A stretch of 64,000 nt of DNA, from contig NZ_CP028901.1 in NCBI RefSeq assembly GCF_003058465.1, positions 1,488,001 to 1,552,000 on the forward strand, in the 5' to 3' direction. Numbering within the stretch: position 1 is the first letter of the stretch; the number at the start of each line of letters is the position of its first letter. The translations under genes were made by a program, and so were the position numbers. Below, piece by piece: positions 1-9,334 of the stretch. The notes under the pieces are model-generated. The model did not search any database, was not told the DNA's origin, and was given only the letters and a program-made list of their open reading frames with translations. This DNA is from Orrella marina. GTDB taxonomy: Bacteria > Pseudomonadota > Gammaproteobacteria > Burkholderiales > Burkholderiaceae_B.

Positions 1-741
1 ACGATCAACTGGTCACCGCAAGTCAAAGAACTCAACATCTTCTCGATGCCCTTTCTGACAACAACCTACGCTGGTACCGATGCCATCATCAACAGCGAGA
101 TTGGCAAAACCTTGTTCGATGCCATCGACAAACGTGGCGTACTGCCACTGGCCTGGGGCGAGAACGGCTTCCGCCAGCTCAGCAACTCCAAGCGGATCAT
201 CAGCATGCCTGACGATCTTAAAGGCATGAAGATTCGCGTCGTTGGTTCCCCACTGTTTATCGACACATTCACTGCACTGGGTGCCAACCCGACCCAGATG
301 AGCTGGGCAGATGCACAGCCAGCACTGGCAAGTGGTGCGGTGGATGGTCAGGAGAATCCGTTGTCAATCTTCATCGCAGCCAAAATGCAGACACTGGACC
401 AGAAGTACATCACCATGTGGAATTACATGAATGATCCCCTGATCTATGTCGTCAACAAGGATGTATGGGCATCCTGGACGCCGCAAGACCGGGAGATCGT
501 CAAGCAGGCTGCGATCGACGCTGGCAAACAGCAAATTGAACTGGCCCGTAAAGGACTGATCGAACCCGGAGAGCCCATGGTCAAGCAGATCATTGACTCA
601 GGTGTGGGTGTGAGCTATCTGACAGATGAGCAGCTAGCCGCATTCAAGAAGGCCGTACAGCCAGTCTATGACAAGTGGAAGAAGCAGATTGGACCGGACC
701 TGGTCGAGAAGGCTGAAAAGGCGGTCGCCTCCACGCGCTGA
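1..741 (+). CDS. TRAP transporter solute-binding protein (DctP family), 3' part
   Basis: The frame is open from the first base of the window, so the start lies outside; about 246 residues are visible. The sequence has DctP-family features: a GMKIRV segment, whose arginine normally holds a substrate carboxylate, followed by GSPLF, and the GAVDGQENP segment of the second lobe. A periplasmic receptor delivering substrate to a DctQM-type permease is inferred; no permease gene follows, so it must lie to the left or elsewhere. It converges on the ectoine locus, and TRAP receptors for ectoine (TeaA/UehA) exist, but nothing seen here proves that substrate. Confidence 0.85.
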   Translation, partial: TINWSPQVKELNIFSMPFLTTTYAGTDAIINSEIGKTLFDAIDKRGVLPLAWGENGFRQLSNSKRIISMPDDLKGMKIRVVGSPLFIDTFTALGANPTQMSWADAQPALASGAVDGQENPLSIFIAAKMQTLDQKYITMWNYMNDPLIYVVNKDVWASWTPQDREIVKQAAIDAGKQQIELARKGLIEPGEPMVKQIIDSGVGVSYLTDEQLAAFKKAVQPVYDKWKKQIGPDLVEKAEKAVASTR

Positions 742-998
742 TATCTTGAATGCCGAAAGGTCAAAAAAAACAGATAGTAACAGGCACTAGTGAACGCTCC
801 CACGCATCAGCGGGGTTTCACTCTCCTCGCCCTGAGAAGCGATAATCTTCCACAGAGTCGAGCGGGTGACAGGCGTTTTCGGGCCAGAGCGGGCACTTCT
901 GCCCGTCTCTGGCGCAGGTCCATTTCTGCCCTTGCGTTCTTGAACACGACCGCTTGGCGTAATGTGAGCTGACCTCGTTTGACCAGAGTCTGGACATG

Positions 999-1040
999 CA
1001 CACTGGGCCGCACAAAATGCGGCCCAGTGTGTTCTTTCTG
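999..1040 (+). terminator. Rho-independent terminator between convergent genes
   Basis: A perfect 14-bp inverted repeat (CACACTGGGCCGCA at 999-1012 and its complement at 1018-1031) with a 5-nt loop is followed by TTCTTTCT. It lies between the TRAP gene (+) and ehuA (-). The T-rich tail fits termination of the plus-strand transcript. The rest of the 742-1108 gap holds only overlapping short frames with no recognisable protein. Confidence 0.75.
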
Positions 1041-1108
1041 CCTGAAAAGCGGTGTTGTAGCAAAACAATCGCCCTGACCGGACTCAATCATTTCGCTTGC
1101 GATTTGAT

Positions 1109-1933
1109 TCAGGTCGCCTCGAGCACTGCCTTGAGAAACTGCTGGGTGCGGGGGTTTTTCGGATTGTCAAAGAAAACATCGGCAGGCCCCTGTTCCTCGA
1201 TTCTTCCACTATCGAAGAAACAGACGCGATCCGCAAACTCCTTGGCAAACCCCATCTGATGGGTCACCATCAGCATGGTCAGATTATATTGCTCACCCAG
1301 CTTGCGTATGACCTGCAGTACTTCCCCGCATAGTTCCGGATCGAGTGCGGACGTCACTTCGTCAAACAGCATCACTTTGGGGCGCATGGCCAGTGCCCGC
1401 GCAATTGCCACACGCTGTTGCTGACCACCTGAGAGTTGTGCGGGGTAGTGTTCATTTTTGTCTCCCAACCCGACCATCTCCAGCAGTTCGACCGCACGCT
1501 CCCTGGCTTCGGGCTTGGACAAGCCCAGCACACTGACCGGTGCCTGCATGCAGTTCTGTAGCGCTGACATATGAGGAAACAGATTGAAGTGCTGGAACAC
1601 CATGCCGATAGATGCTCGCATGCGGCGCAGGTGTGCACGATCAGCAGACACCAGACGCTCACCCTGTTTCATGTGTGTGAGCGGCTCACCATCAACATAG
1701 ATCACACCGCCATTAATGCGCTCAAGGGTCATCAGCATCCGCAGCACAGTCGTCTTGCCAGACCCGGAGGGGCCAATAATGGCCACCTTCTCATTGGCTG
1801 CGATCTTGAGTTCCAGCTCATCAAGCACCACCAGATCGCCATAGCGTTTGGTGACTTTCTCGAAATGAATCATGGTCTGCGAATCAGAAAAATCCCTTGA
1901 AACAGAAGTCTCACCCTGTTGCAACTCACTCAT
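1109..1933 (-). CDS. ehuA: Ectoine/hydroxyectoine ABC transporter ATP-binding protein EhuA
   Basis: 274 residues, a polar-amino-acid-type ABC ATPase. Walker A GPSGSGKTT is at 54-62, a Q-loop FQHFNLFPH around 113-121, the signature LSGGQQQR at 167-174, Walker B VMLFDE at 187-192 and the switch histidine in VTHQ near 225. The start overlaps the stop of ehuD by four bases (ATGA) and is preceded by GGAG, supporting translational coupling; a second Met at residue 21 is a less likely start. Placement as EhuA rests on the adjacent ehuB and ect genes. It would energise import of ectoine and 5-hydroxyectoine at the inner membrane. Confidence 0.88.
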   Translation of the reverse strand: MSELQQGETSVSRDFSDSQTMIHFEKVTKRYGDLVVLDELELKIAANEKVAIIGPSGSGKTTVLRMLMTLERINGGVIYVDGEPLTHMKQGERLVSADRAHLRRMRASIGMVFQHFNLFPHMSALQNCMQAPVSVLGLSKPEARERAVELLEMVGLGDKNEHYPAQLSGGQQQRVAIARALAMRPKVMLFDEVTSALDPELCGEVLQVIRKLGEQYNLTMLMVTHQMGFAKEFADRVCFFDSGRIEEQGPADVFFDNPKNPRTQQFLKAVLEAT

Positions 1934-2610
1934 CTTCTTGCTCCGTGACGGGCGCTGAGGCGGGCCTCGAGTCGACGCACAAAATACGCTGATATCAGGC
2001 TGAACACCAGAAAGAACACACCTACAATCGTGATAGGTTCCGTGTACTGAAAGCTCTCTGACCCCAGAATCTTGGCGGTCTGCATCAGTTCAAGCACGGC
2101 AATTGCTGATAAAAGTGGAGTTTCCTTGAACAAGGCCACCAGATAATTACCGAGTGCGGGAACAATGGGCGGAATCGCCTGAGGAAGAATGATGTCCTTG
2201 AAGGTGGTCACAGGAGACAGATTCAGCGCAATACTGGCCTCCCACTGCCCCTTTGACACGTTCTCCAGACCTGACCGATAAACCTCTGCACAGTAGGCGC
2301 CATAATGCAGGCCAAGCGCCAGGATACCGGTCAACAGCGCATCCATCTGAACGCCAAACTGCGGCATGACATAGAACAAAAAAAAGATCTGGATGAGAAG
2401 AGGTGTCGAACGAACGAACTCCACAATGCCCGTTGCCAGCATGCGTAAGGGCATGGGCCCCACCATACGACCAACAGCCAATATCAGTCCGATCACCAAT
2501 GCGAGAAGAAACCCGAGTATGGTTGCCTGCACCGTGATAATGGCCGCCTCACCTAATACAGGCAAGACCTCCCACGCGTACTCCCAGTCCCACACCTGAC
2601 CACCCATCAA
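1930..2610 (-). CDS. ehuD: Ectoine/hydroxyectoine ABC transporter permease EhuD
   Basis: 226 residues, a HisM-type inner-membrane permease with about five hydrophobic segments. The EAA loop that contacts the ATPase is visible as SGLENVSKGQWEAS near the middle. The gene overlaps both ehuC upstream and ehuA downstream by four bases, so the three are co-translated. The EhuC/EhuD assignment between the two paralogous permeases follows gene order (B-C-D-A) and is less certain than membership of the system. Confidence 0.85.
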   Translation of the reverse strand: MMGGQVWDWEYAWEVLPVLGEAAIITVQATILGFLLALVIGLILAVGRMVGPMPLRMLATGIVEFVRSTPLLIQIFFLFYVMPQFGVQMDALLTGILALGLHYGAYCAEVYRSGLENVSKGQWEASIALNLSPVTTFKDIILPQAIPPIVPALGNYLVALFKETPLLSAIAVLELMQTAKILGSESFQYTEPITIVGVFFLVFSLISAYFVRRLEARLSARHGARR

Positions 2611-3341
2611 CTCACTCTCCCGCGTCCTAGACCACGTGCTGCACGGCGCTCAAGTGCACGCATACCTAGGGTGATCAGCAGAGAGATCGCCAGATACGCC
2701 AGGAGCACAGTTGTAAAGATCTCGATTGTCCGCAACGTGTTCTGATTCAGTTGCTGCGCCTTGAATGCAAGATCCGACAGCGTGATCAGCGATACGAGTG
2801 CCGTAGCCTTGAGCAATTCGATAAAGAGGTTACCCCAAGGTGGAATCATGGCAACCAGTGCTTGCGGCAGGATCACACGGACCAGCGTCTGGACTCGCGT
2901 CATGTTCAGCGCTACACACGCTTCCCACTGCCCCCTGGGAACAGATCCAATTGAGCCTCGGACAACCTCCGCGCCATAAGCACCAACGTTCAGACCCAAG
3001 GCAAAAATGCCAACCTCCATCGCACCCAGTGTGATACCGAAGTACGGCAGAACATAAAACAGCCAGAAGAGCTGTACCAGTGCAGACGTACCCCGGAAAG
3101 TCTCAATATAGGCGACGCTGAGCCATCGTATCGGCAAAGGCCCGTACATCTTGCCCATCGCAGCGATGACAGCAGCGACGACCGCAACGACAGAACCACC
3201 TGCGGTGATCTGTATTGTCACCCAGGCACCGCGCAAGAGTTCAGGCACAAAATCACCAATGCTGGTGAGAGACGCGATCACCAAACCGAGCGTGAAACTC
3301 AGAATGGCGATCACGACCAGCCACGTCATCTGCTGCCTCAT
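2607..3341 (-). CDS. ehuC: Ectoine/hydroxyectoine ABC transporter permease EhuC
   Basis: 244 residues, paralogous to the neighbouring EhuD. The EAA loop SIGSVPRGQWEACVALN marks the ATPase-coupling site, and the repeated hydrophobic stretches predict an inner-membrane permease of the polar amino acid (HisMQ) type. It starts 54 bases after the ehuB stop and ends in a four-base overlap with ehuD. It would pair with EhuD as the two transmembrane halves. Confidence 0.85.
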   Translation of the reverse strand: MRQQMTWLVVIAILSFTLGLVIASLTSIGDFVPELLRGAWVTIQITAGGSVVAVVAAVIAAMGKMYGPLPIRWLSVAYIETFRGTSALVQLFWLFYVLPYFGITLGAMEVGIFALGLNVGAYGAEVVRGSIGSVPRGQWEACVALNMTRVQTLVRVILPQALVAMIPPWGNLFIELLKATALVSLITLSDLAFKAQQLNQNTLRTIEIFTTVLLAYLAISLLITLGMRALERRAARGLGRGRVS

Positions 3342-3395
3342 GAGGGCATCCCGTCAAGCAGCGTCATCGGATCGGGACATTGCTGCTGCCTGTGA

Positions 3396-4253
3396 TCAGT
3401 CACCGGCACAGTGTTGCTCTGCCGTCATCTCTGGCATGTTGGACTCATCAAAGCCAAACACGGCGATCGCTTCCAGATGCTCTGGGGTACCAAGGTAGGC
3501 CTCAAGTTTCTCGTTGACAGCATCACGCAGCGCTGTATCTTCCGGACGGAACCCGAACGAACCTTCGCCGCGATAGCTCTTGCCATCGTGCTCAAAAGTG
3601 AACGGTTTGGCACGCATTACCGCATCATCCTTCTCGGCAAGATCTTTGGCCGTCATTGCCGTAAATGCACCTGCCGAGGCACGTCCGGACTTGACTGCCG
3701 CAATTGCGGCCGCGAAATCGGGGACGATCAACATCTGATCGCGACTCATACCAGCCATTCGGGCGTGTTCGACCTCTGCCGTACCCGCGATGAACGCAAT
3801 CTTCTTGTTTTTCTCGACGGCATCCTGATAGGTGTTGATTCCATCCGGATTGTCAGTCTTGACCACGAACGCCTCACCCACCCCGTAGGTCGGATTGGCA
3901 AAAATGACCTGCTTGCAGCGAGTCGGTGTGATGTACATGGAAGCCACAATCGCATCGAAGCGACCTGCTCTGAGACCTGGGATCAAGGCTCCCCACTCCG
4001 TCAGCACGGCATCGACCTCGTCCACACCAAGCTCCTTCATGACATGACGGAACACGGTCGGTGACTCACCCGTGAATTTGCCGGAGCTGTCGGCGTAGGC
4101 ATACGGTGCCTCATTCGCAAAACCGACCCGGATAAAGCCCTGTTCACGGACTTTATCCAGGGTATTCTGTGCATAGGCCAGGCCGGAGCCTGCGAGCATC
4201 GCCAGCCCCATTGTCCAGCCGACTAATTTCTTGAATGGTTGTGATGATTGCAT
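3396..4253 (-). CDS. ehuB: Ectoine/hydroxyectoine-binding periplasmic protein EhuB
   Basis: 285 residues. A signal peptide covers roughly residues 1-28 (hydrophobic core then AYAQ). The mature protein begins with an SBP_bac_3 domain containing GFANEAPYAYAD, typical of EhuB, whose known relatives hold ectoine in an aromatic cage. A strong ribosome site (GAGGAG) precedes the ATG. It follows ectD with a 166-base gap that contains a hairpin, so it may sit in the ect transcript or in a partly separate one. Together with EhuCDA it would recover leaked or external ectoines. Confidence 0.9.
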   Translation of the reverse strand: MQSSQPFKKLVGWTMGLAMLAGSGLAYAQNTLDKVREQGFIRVGFANEAPYAYADSSGKFTGESPTVFRHVMKELGVDEVDAVLTEWGALIPGLRAGRFDAIVASMYITPTRCKQVIFANPTYGVGEAFVVKTDNPDGINTYQDAVEKNKKIAFIAGTAEVEHARMAGMSRDQMLIVPDFAAAIAAVKSGRASAGAFTAMTAKDLAEKDDAVMRAKPFTFEHDGKSYRGEGSFGFRPEDTALRDAVNEKLEAYLGTPEHLEAIAVFGFDESNMPEMTAEQHCAGD

Positions 4254-4385
4254 GCTTGTTCTCCTCAGAATGGCTGCTTGTGAAGAAGACTCGCTCTAAA
4301 CGAGAGGACTTCTGTCTTGTGGTTATCTTGATGGTTACGGATCTCGACCAAACATCTCTGCCCGGTGTCCGGTCCGCTTCACCAA

Positions 4386-4410
4386 GACTGCGTTGGGTAT
4401 CAACGCAGTC
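4386..4410 (-). terminator. Hairpin between ectD and ehuB (attenuator or processing site)
   Basis: A perfect 10-bp stem (GACTGCGTTG/CAACGCAGTC) with a 5-nt loop lies ten bases after the ectD stop. No clear T-run follows in the direction of transcription, so it looks more like an attenuator, mRNA-stabilising or processing hairpin than a full terminator. It could set different levels for synthesis and transport genes. Confidence 0.5.
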
Positions 4411-4419
4411 GGTACCGCA

Positions 4420-5349
4420 TCAATACCTGGCCAGCATGCGGGCCGACATGAAGTTCTGACGCTCGCCGATGAAGTTTGGTCTGGGACTCAGACCACAATA
4501 TGGCGAGACAGGTTTATTCTCGAGACTGTTAAACACAATAAACAGGTTACTGCGAGGCAACGGAGTGATGTTGGAATTAGACCCATGCATAACGTTGCAT
4601 TCAAAGAACGTCACCGATCCCACCGGTCCGACAGGAGCCTCTATGCCGAAATCCTGAACCATACGGGTCAAGCTCTCATCATCGGGTACACCAAGCTCCT
4701 GGCGACGCAAGGAACTCTTGTAATGATCATCAGGCGTTTGCCCGACGCAGGCAACAAACCGATGGTGGGATCCTGGAATCAGCATCAAAGGGCCATTGTG
4801 CGGCGTGTTATCAGTCAGGCTGATCGAGCAGCTGACTGTTCGCATGGCTGGCACGCCGTCCTCGACGTGCCAGGTCTCAAAATCCGAGTGCCAGTAAAAC
4901 TCTTTTCCGCGGAATCCACCCTTGTAATTAATGCGTGACTGGTGAATGTAGACTTCACTGCCGAGCAACTGCTCGGCAATTCCGACGAGTTTCCGATGTC
5001 CGCACAACTTTCGCATGACATCACTGATCTCGTGCACGGCAAAGATCGAACGCAGATCACGACTGTCTGGCTCGATCACCGCTTCTTCCCGGACCTTGAT
5101 TGACTCGTCCGAGCGCATACGTTGCAACTCGGCGACGCAGGTTTCAATCTCCTGCGATGACAGCAATGACTCAAAATGCAGGAACCCGTTATCTTGGTAA
5201 AAATCCAGGGTTTTCTGATCCAGTGGTCCCATGGCTGCGGAGCCATAGACCACGGGATCAAGTCGGGCACTCACCTTGGGCTCCAGACCGACCCGGGATG
5301 GATAACGATCTGCACTGGGCTGTTCCTGCTTTAAAGCCGTTTCTGACAT
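4420..5349 (-). CDS. ectD: Ectoine hydroxylase EctD
   Basis: Fe(II)/2-oxoglutarate dioxygenase that converts ectoine to 5-hydroxyectoine. The EctD signature F-x-W-H-S-D-F-E-T-W-H is at 151-161, giving iron ligands H154 and D156, with H255 in CNVMHGSN as the third ligand and R266 placed to bind 2-oxoglutarate. The ATG at 5349 is preferred because GGAGGA sits five bases upstream; an in-frame ATG at 5364 overlapping the ectC stop is possible. 309 residues, the usual size. It follows ectC by 11 bases in the ectABCD order. Confidence 0.95.
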   Translation of the reverse strand: MSETALKQEQPSADRYPSRVGLEPKVSARLDPVVYGSAAMGPLDQKTLDFYQDNGFLHFESLLSSQEIETCVAELQRMRSDESIKVREEAVIEPDSRDLRSIFAVHEISDVMRKLCGHRKLVGIAEQLLGSEVYIHQSRINYKGGFRGKEFYWHSDFETWHVEDGVPAMRTVSCSISLTDNTPHNGPLMLIPGSHHRFVACVGQTPDDHYKSSLRRQELGVPDDESLTRMVQDFGIEAPVGPVGSVTFFECNVMHGSNSNITPLPRSNLFIVFNSLENKPVSPYCGLSPRPNFIGERQNFMSARMLARY

Positions 5350-5360
5350 CTCTGTCCTCC

Positions 5361-5750
5361 TCATTCACTCAATGCGTAGGCTCCAGTCTCGTCGTGCACT
5401 TCACGACCCGTCAGCGGTGGGTTAAAAACGCAAACCATCCGCATATGGGTACCGCGATTGGCACGCAAAAAATGGCGATCATGATTGTTCAGAACATAAA
5501 GGGTTCCGGGACGAATTGGATGCACCTTGCCAGTGGCTGCTTCTTCGATCTCGCCCTCACCTTCGATGCAGTAAACCGTCTCGAAGTGGTTGCGGTACTC
5601 CATCTCCAGTTCGGCACCTGGTTTGATGATGGTGTCGTTGACGGAGTAACCGACACCTGCATCCTTGAAGATCAGGCGACGGCTGTTCCAGCCTTCGGTA
5701 TCCACATCATCTTTGGTTCCGATCACATCATCAAGGTGTTTGACTATCAT
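5361..5750 (-). CDS. ectC: L-ectoine synthase EctC
   Basis: Cupin enzyme that closes the ectoine ring from N-gamma-acetyl-diaminobutyrate. Starting at the ATG at 5750 (AAAGGA upstream) it has 129 residues, the family length; the open frame extends upstream but without family similarity. The metal ligands known for EctC are present at the expected places: E57 (HFETVY), Y85 (GTLYVL) and H93 (DRHFL). It lies 82 bases after ectB and 11 before ectD. Confidence 0.96.
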   Translation of the reverse strand: MIVKHLDDVIGTKDDVDTEGWNSRRLIFKDAGVGYSVNDTIIKPGAELEMEYRNHFETVYCIEGEGEIEEAATGKVHPIRPGTLYVLNNHDRHFLRANRGTHMRMVCVFNPPLTGREVHDETGAYALSE

Positions 5751-5832
5751 GAATGCTATTCCTTTGTGCTGGCAGGCTCTGCCTCTCGGCAATGCCTGCG
5801 GGTTGATTCTTCTGGTAAACGTTGGCGAACCC

Positions 5833-7098
5833 TTATTCGGTCTCGGCAACTTCCTTGTTCATGACCGCCGCTGCGCTCTCGGAGATGATATCCAGCCCTT
5901 TCTGGAGGTCTTCGTCCTCGATCGTGAGGCTGGGCAGAAGCTTGAGAACCTGGTCATCAATGCCAGCTGTCTCGATGATCAAACTACGCTCGAAGCAAGC
6001 GGCCGAGATCTTGCCTGCTATCTCGCGATCCTCGAACTCAACCCCCCAGATCAGGCCACGGCCACGAACGCTGGCAGTAACACCAAGTTCATCGACCATT
6101 TCCTGCAGATGCTTGCGAACAATCTTTTCCTTGCGACGTACGTCCTTCTCGAACGAATCGTCCTGCCAGAAGTCGAGTGCAGCCGTCGCGGTGACAAATG
6201 CCGGGCAGTGACCGCGGAAAGTACCGTTATGCTCACCTGGAGCCCACACATCAAGCTCAGGCTTGAACAGCACCAGTGCGAGCGGCAATCCATAGCCGGA
6301 CAATGATTTCGACAATGTCACGATATCAGGCTTGATACCTGCATCTTCGAAACTGAAGAAGGCACCGGTACGTCCGCATCCGACCTGGATGTCGTCAATA
6401 ATCAGCAAGATGCCATGCTTTTCTGTGACTTCGCGAAGGCGTCTGAGCCATTCGTTAGACGCAACGTTCACGCCACCTTCGGCCTGAACCGTTTCAAGAA
6501 TGACGGCCGCAGGGATATCCATGCCACTGCCATTGTCGATCAACATCGCTTCCAGATACTCGAGCGTGTCGACGTCGTCACCAAGATAGCCTTCAAAAGG
6601 AACCGCCGAGGTGTGGTGCAGCGGCACCCCTGCGCCAGCGCGCTTGAAGCCATTGCCTGTCACCGACAGCGCACCAAGGGTCATGCCGTGAAATGCGTTG
6701 GTGAAGTTCACGATGGTCTGACGACCTGTGACCTTACGAGCCAGTTTCAGTGCAGCTTCAACCGCATTCGTACCCGTTGGGCCGGGGAACTGGTATTTGT
6801 AGTCCAGTCCGCGAGGCTTGAGGACCACATCATTGAAGCGCTGGATGAAGCGCTGCTTGGCTTCGCTATACATGTCCAGTGTGTGGGTGATGCCGTCGCC
6901 CAGCAAATAACGGATCAAGGGTTGCTTGATTCGCTCAGGATTGTGGCCGTAGTTCAAAACGCCAGCACCTGCGAAGAAGTCCAGATAACGCTGGCCTCCC
7001 GTATCGGTCATCCAGGCGCCTTTCGCTGAGGAAAAGACAGCCGGAAAAGTACGGCAGTAACCGCGAACTTCGGATTCATATTGTTCAAATATATTCAT
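5833..7098 (-). CDS. ectB: L-2,4-diaminobutyrate aminotransferase EctB
   Basis: 421 residues, a class III PLP aminotransferase making 2,4-diaminobutyrate from aspartate semialdehyde and glutamate, the first ectoine-specific step. The PLP lysine is K264 in [10 protein letters not shown], the pyridine-binding aspartate is D235 in [13 protein letters not shown], and GPTGTNA (106-112) is the phosphate loop. GGAGGT precedes the start. The gene is 133 bases after ectA. Confidence 0.96.
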   Translation of the reverse strand: MNIFEQYESEVRGYCRTFPAVFSSAKGAWMTDTGGQRYLDFFAGAGVLNYGHNPERIKQPLIRYLLGDGITHTLDMYSEAKQRFIQRFNDVVLKPRGLDYKYQFPGPTGTNAVEAALKLARKVTGRQTIVNFTNAFHGMTLGALSVTGNGFKRAGAGVPLHHTSAVPFEGYLGDDVDTLEYLEAMLIDNGSGMDIPAAVILETVQAEGGVNVASNEWLRRLREVTEKHGILLIIDDIQVGCGRTGAFFSFEDAGIKPDIVTLSKSLSGYGLPLALVLFKPELDVWAPGEHNGTFRGHCPAFVTATAALDFWQDDSFEKDVRRKEKIVRKHLQEMVDELGVTASVRGRGLIWGVEFEDREIAGKISAACFERSLIIETAGIDDQVLKLLPSLTIEDEDLQKGLDIISESAAAVMNKEVAETE

Positions 7099-7231
7099 GG
7101 GGTTTTACCTCCAGTTGGGCCACGCGAGGCTGATCTTCAGAATGTTGACCTACCGGTCAGCGTGACGGATTCATATACGGGCGGGCTCGTGTCTGATGCG
7201 TCAAGATGCCCAAAAAGCAAATTTTTCTTAC

Positions 7232-7801
7232 TCACACGCGTACACGAGCTGACTGCATGCTTTCTTCCGCATCCTGTTCACGACTCCTGTCGACAGGACC
7301 AATGCGATACAAAGGTTCCGGGGCATGTCCCGGCTCCAGCAAACTCTCGGTAAAATGCGGCTTGACGTCACAATTGACGTTCAGCCTGCGGGCAAGACTC
7401 CTGAACAGTCGATCCGACGGCTCATTGTCCGTTGCAACGGTTGCAGTGACGTAGCGCACCGCCCTGTTGGCAGGTAGTTGCAACCATTGCATTAGCAAAC
7501 GAGAGGCCACGCCCAGACCACGCCAGTCTGGATGGACGCCGATCTGCCAGCAAAAGGCAGTGTCTGTTTCCTTGGGTGGGTGGTAGCCGACAATCACGCC
7601 GACGGGTTTCCCTTCGTACTCGGCAATCAGGCAGGTCTGCGCAAAATCACTGCAGAAGATGAGATAGAAATAGGCTGTATTGGCCTCAAGTGTTCCGCTT
7701 GCCTGAACCAGTTTCCAGACAGCAATCCCATCCTCGGGTCTTGCACAGCGGTACTGCAAAGCTTCGACGTTCTGTTGATACGATGTCTCTGTTTCGTTCA
7801 T
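7232..7801 (-). CDS. ectA: L-2,4-diaminobutyrate acetyltransferase EctA
   Basis: GNAT enzyme acetylating diaminobutyrate for EctC. The ATG at 7801 gives 189 residues, typical for EctA; the open frame runs 45 codons further upstream without family similarity. The acetyl-CoA motif WRGLGVAS is at 93-100, after the beta strand WQIGVHPD. It is the promoter-proximal gene of the ect locus. No dedicated aspartokinase (ask_ect) and no marR-type ectR is adjacent. Confidence 0.95.
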   Translation of the reverse strand: MNETETSYQQNVEALQYRCARPEDGIAVWKLVQASGTLEANTAYFYLIFCSDFAQTCLIAEYEGKPVGVIVGYHPPKETDTAFCWQIGVHPDWRGLGVASRLLMQWLQLPANRAVRYVTATVATDNEPSDRLFRSLARRLNVNCDVKPHFTESLLEPGHAPEPLYRIGPVDRSREQDAEESMQSARVRV

Positions 7802-8094
7802 GCGTCCGTTGTATCCCCGATGTCTGGGCCCGGATGCAAATAACCTTCCGGGCTTGCTCACCTGACCGACTCCAAGCGTTCGGCCGACATGTGCTTCTGC
7901 CAAAACAGAAGCGACTGCGGACTGCCTGACCAGCATTCAGTCCAGAGATCTTTTGGATCGATGTCCTGATCCGAAAGAAAAGTGTGTCGCAGTGATCTGC
8001 TTGTCTGTTGCACTGACGTTCCCGCTGGTCGGCTGTCAGGCTTGCTGCGACGTTTTTTAGGTTAACCACAGAATCTGATGCACGCAAACCCAGC

Positions 8095-8132
8095 ATATAT
8101 TTTGTGATCACAAATAATATATTTTGTGATCA
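8095..8132. promoter_or_regulatory. Duplicated operator-like motif upstream of ectA
   Basis: Two identical 16-bp copies of ATATATTTTGTGATCA stand at 8095-8110 and 8117-8132, offset by 22 bp, i.e. two helical turns. The first contains a perfect 14-bp palindrome TTTGTGATCACAAA (8101-8114). The motif lies in the 693-bp divergent gap (7802-8494) between ectA and a GntR gene. The TTGT-N4-ACAA shape suits FCD-type GntR proteins; binding is inferred. The rest of the gap shows nothing recognisable. Confidence 0.6.
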
Positions 8133-8494
8133 ATCAAGACAGATTAATGACACGGCGAAGCCAGCGAGTCCGGGCATGAGCAGAAGCATACTGACAAACT
8201 CCCGACAGCCAGAACCGGCAGACCAGCACCAGCGGAAATGGTGATGAACGCGTGAGAAATCTGACCGTCACAACAAGACGCCTATGCATCAACCCGGTCG
8301 TCGTTTCGTGATTTGTCAGGCTTCAACCTGCTCGACTCATGACCGAGGAGGCTGCATCGTCCTACAATGCAACCGTAACAAGAGACTTTGTCATATGAGC
8401 TATTCGTACAGACCTTTCTTTCGAATGCCTTGCGCAGATCTTTCATGCACAAACCAATCAACCTTCTACTACCCCCGATCCTGACCAGTTGACG

Positions 8495-9304
8495 ATGGCC
8501 GCTTCACCTGCACCTGCCTCCCCGAACTCTGCACGCAAATCCGGACACTCGCCCCTCTCACACACGGGCTCGGTTACCAGCCAGCGCAAGACCGTTGCGG
8601 ACGATGTCTATCTGGAATTGCGGTCGCGACTAATTGCAGGTGCCTATCTGCCTGCACAAAAGCTCACGTTACGCGCACTCGCCCAGGAGTTCGGCACCAG
8701 CATGATGCCTGTGCGTGACGCGGTCAGACGCTTGAGCGCTCAAGGCGGGCTGCAAATCAATGCCAATCGGACCATCCAGGTCAACGCCCCTTCAAGCGAA
8801 GAATTTGAGGAAATGCTCAAGATCCGGACGGCGCTCGAAGGACTGGCATGTGAGAATGCGGTCAAGCGGATGCGTGACACCGAGATCACCAGAATCCGGC
8901 AGATCGAGCAACGCTTCGAACGAGAGACCTTGAGACTACGCCCCAATCCGGAAGTCCTGTCCAAGATCAATCGGGACTTTCATTTCGGGATCTATCGAGC
9001 GAGCAAAATGCCTCAATTGATCAACCTCATCGAGAATCTCTGGGTTCAGGTCTCTCCTGTGCTTTCTCTGGCGATCCGATACACAGCGCAAGGCCTGACA
9101 CTCAGGGACGCACAACGCCACCATACCCGACTGGTCGAGAGTATCAACAAGCGCGATTCTATACGTGCGCGTCAGGCGCTGATTGCCGATATCCGGGAAG
9201 CGGGCGAGTTGATCCTGCGATCGGGATTGCTACGCCAGTATGATCGAACCTCCTCTTTTGAGGGATCGAATCCCTCAACAGCAAGACGGCACAAGCTACG
9301 TTAA
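8495..9304 (+). CDS. GntR family (FCD/FadR-type) transcriptional regulator
   Basis: About 269 residues. An N-terminal winged helix (KTVADDVYLELRSRLIAG ... LTLRALAQEFGTSMMPVRDAVRRL, roughly 30-85) is followed by an all-helical FCD effector domain whose metal-type residues lie in RDFHFGIYR and QRHHTRLVE. The ATG at 8495 is used; a TTG two codons upstream is possible and no strong ribosome site is visible. It is divergent from ectA, so control of the ectoine operon is plausible but only inferred; FCD regulators usually sense carboxylic acids. Confidence 0.85.
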   Translation: MAASPAPASPNSARKSGHSPLSHTGSVTSQRKTVADDVYLELRSRLIAGAYLPAQKLTLRALAQEFGTSMMPVRDAVRRLSAQGGLQINANRTIQVNAPSSEEFEEMLKIRTALEGLACENAVKRMRDTEITRIRQIEQRFERETLRLRPNPEVLSKINRDFHFGIYRASKMPQLINLIENLWVQVSPVLSLAIRYTAQGLTLRDAQRHHTRLVESINKRDSIRARQALIADIREAGELILRSGLLRQYDRTSSFEGSNPSTARRHKLR

Positions 9305-9334
9305 CAGTGACGGGTAAGCCCACCCGCCGCAACC

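Noticed and set aside
787..1091. Several overlapping frames on both strands between the TRAP gene and ehuA, looking like a possible gene or IS remnant
   Set aside because: No frame gives a recognisable protein or ribosome site, and the perfect terminator hairpin lies inside them.
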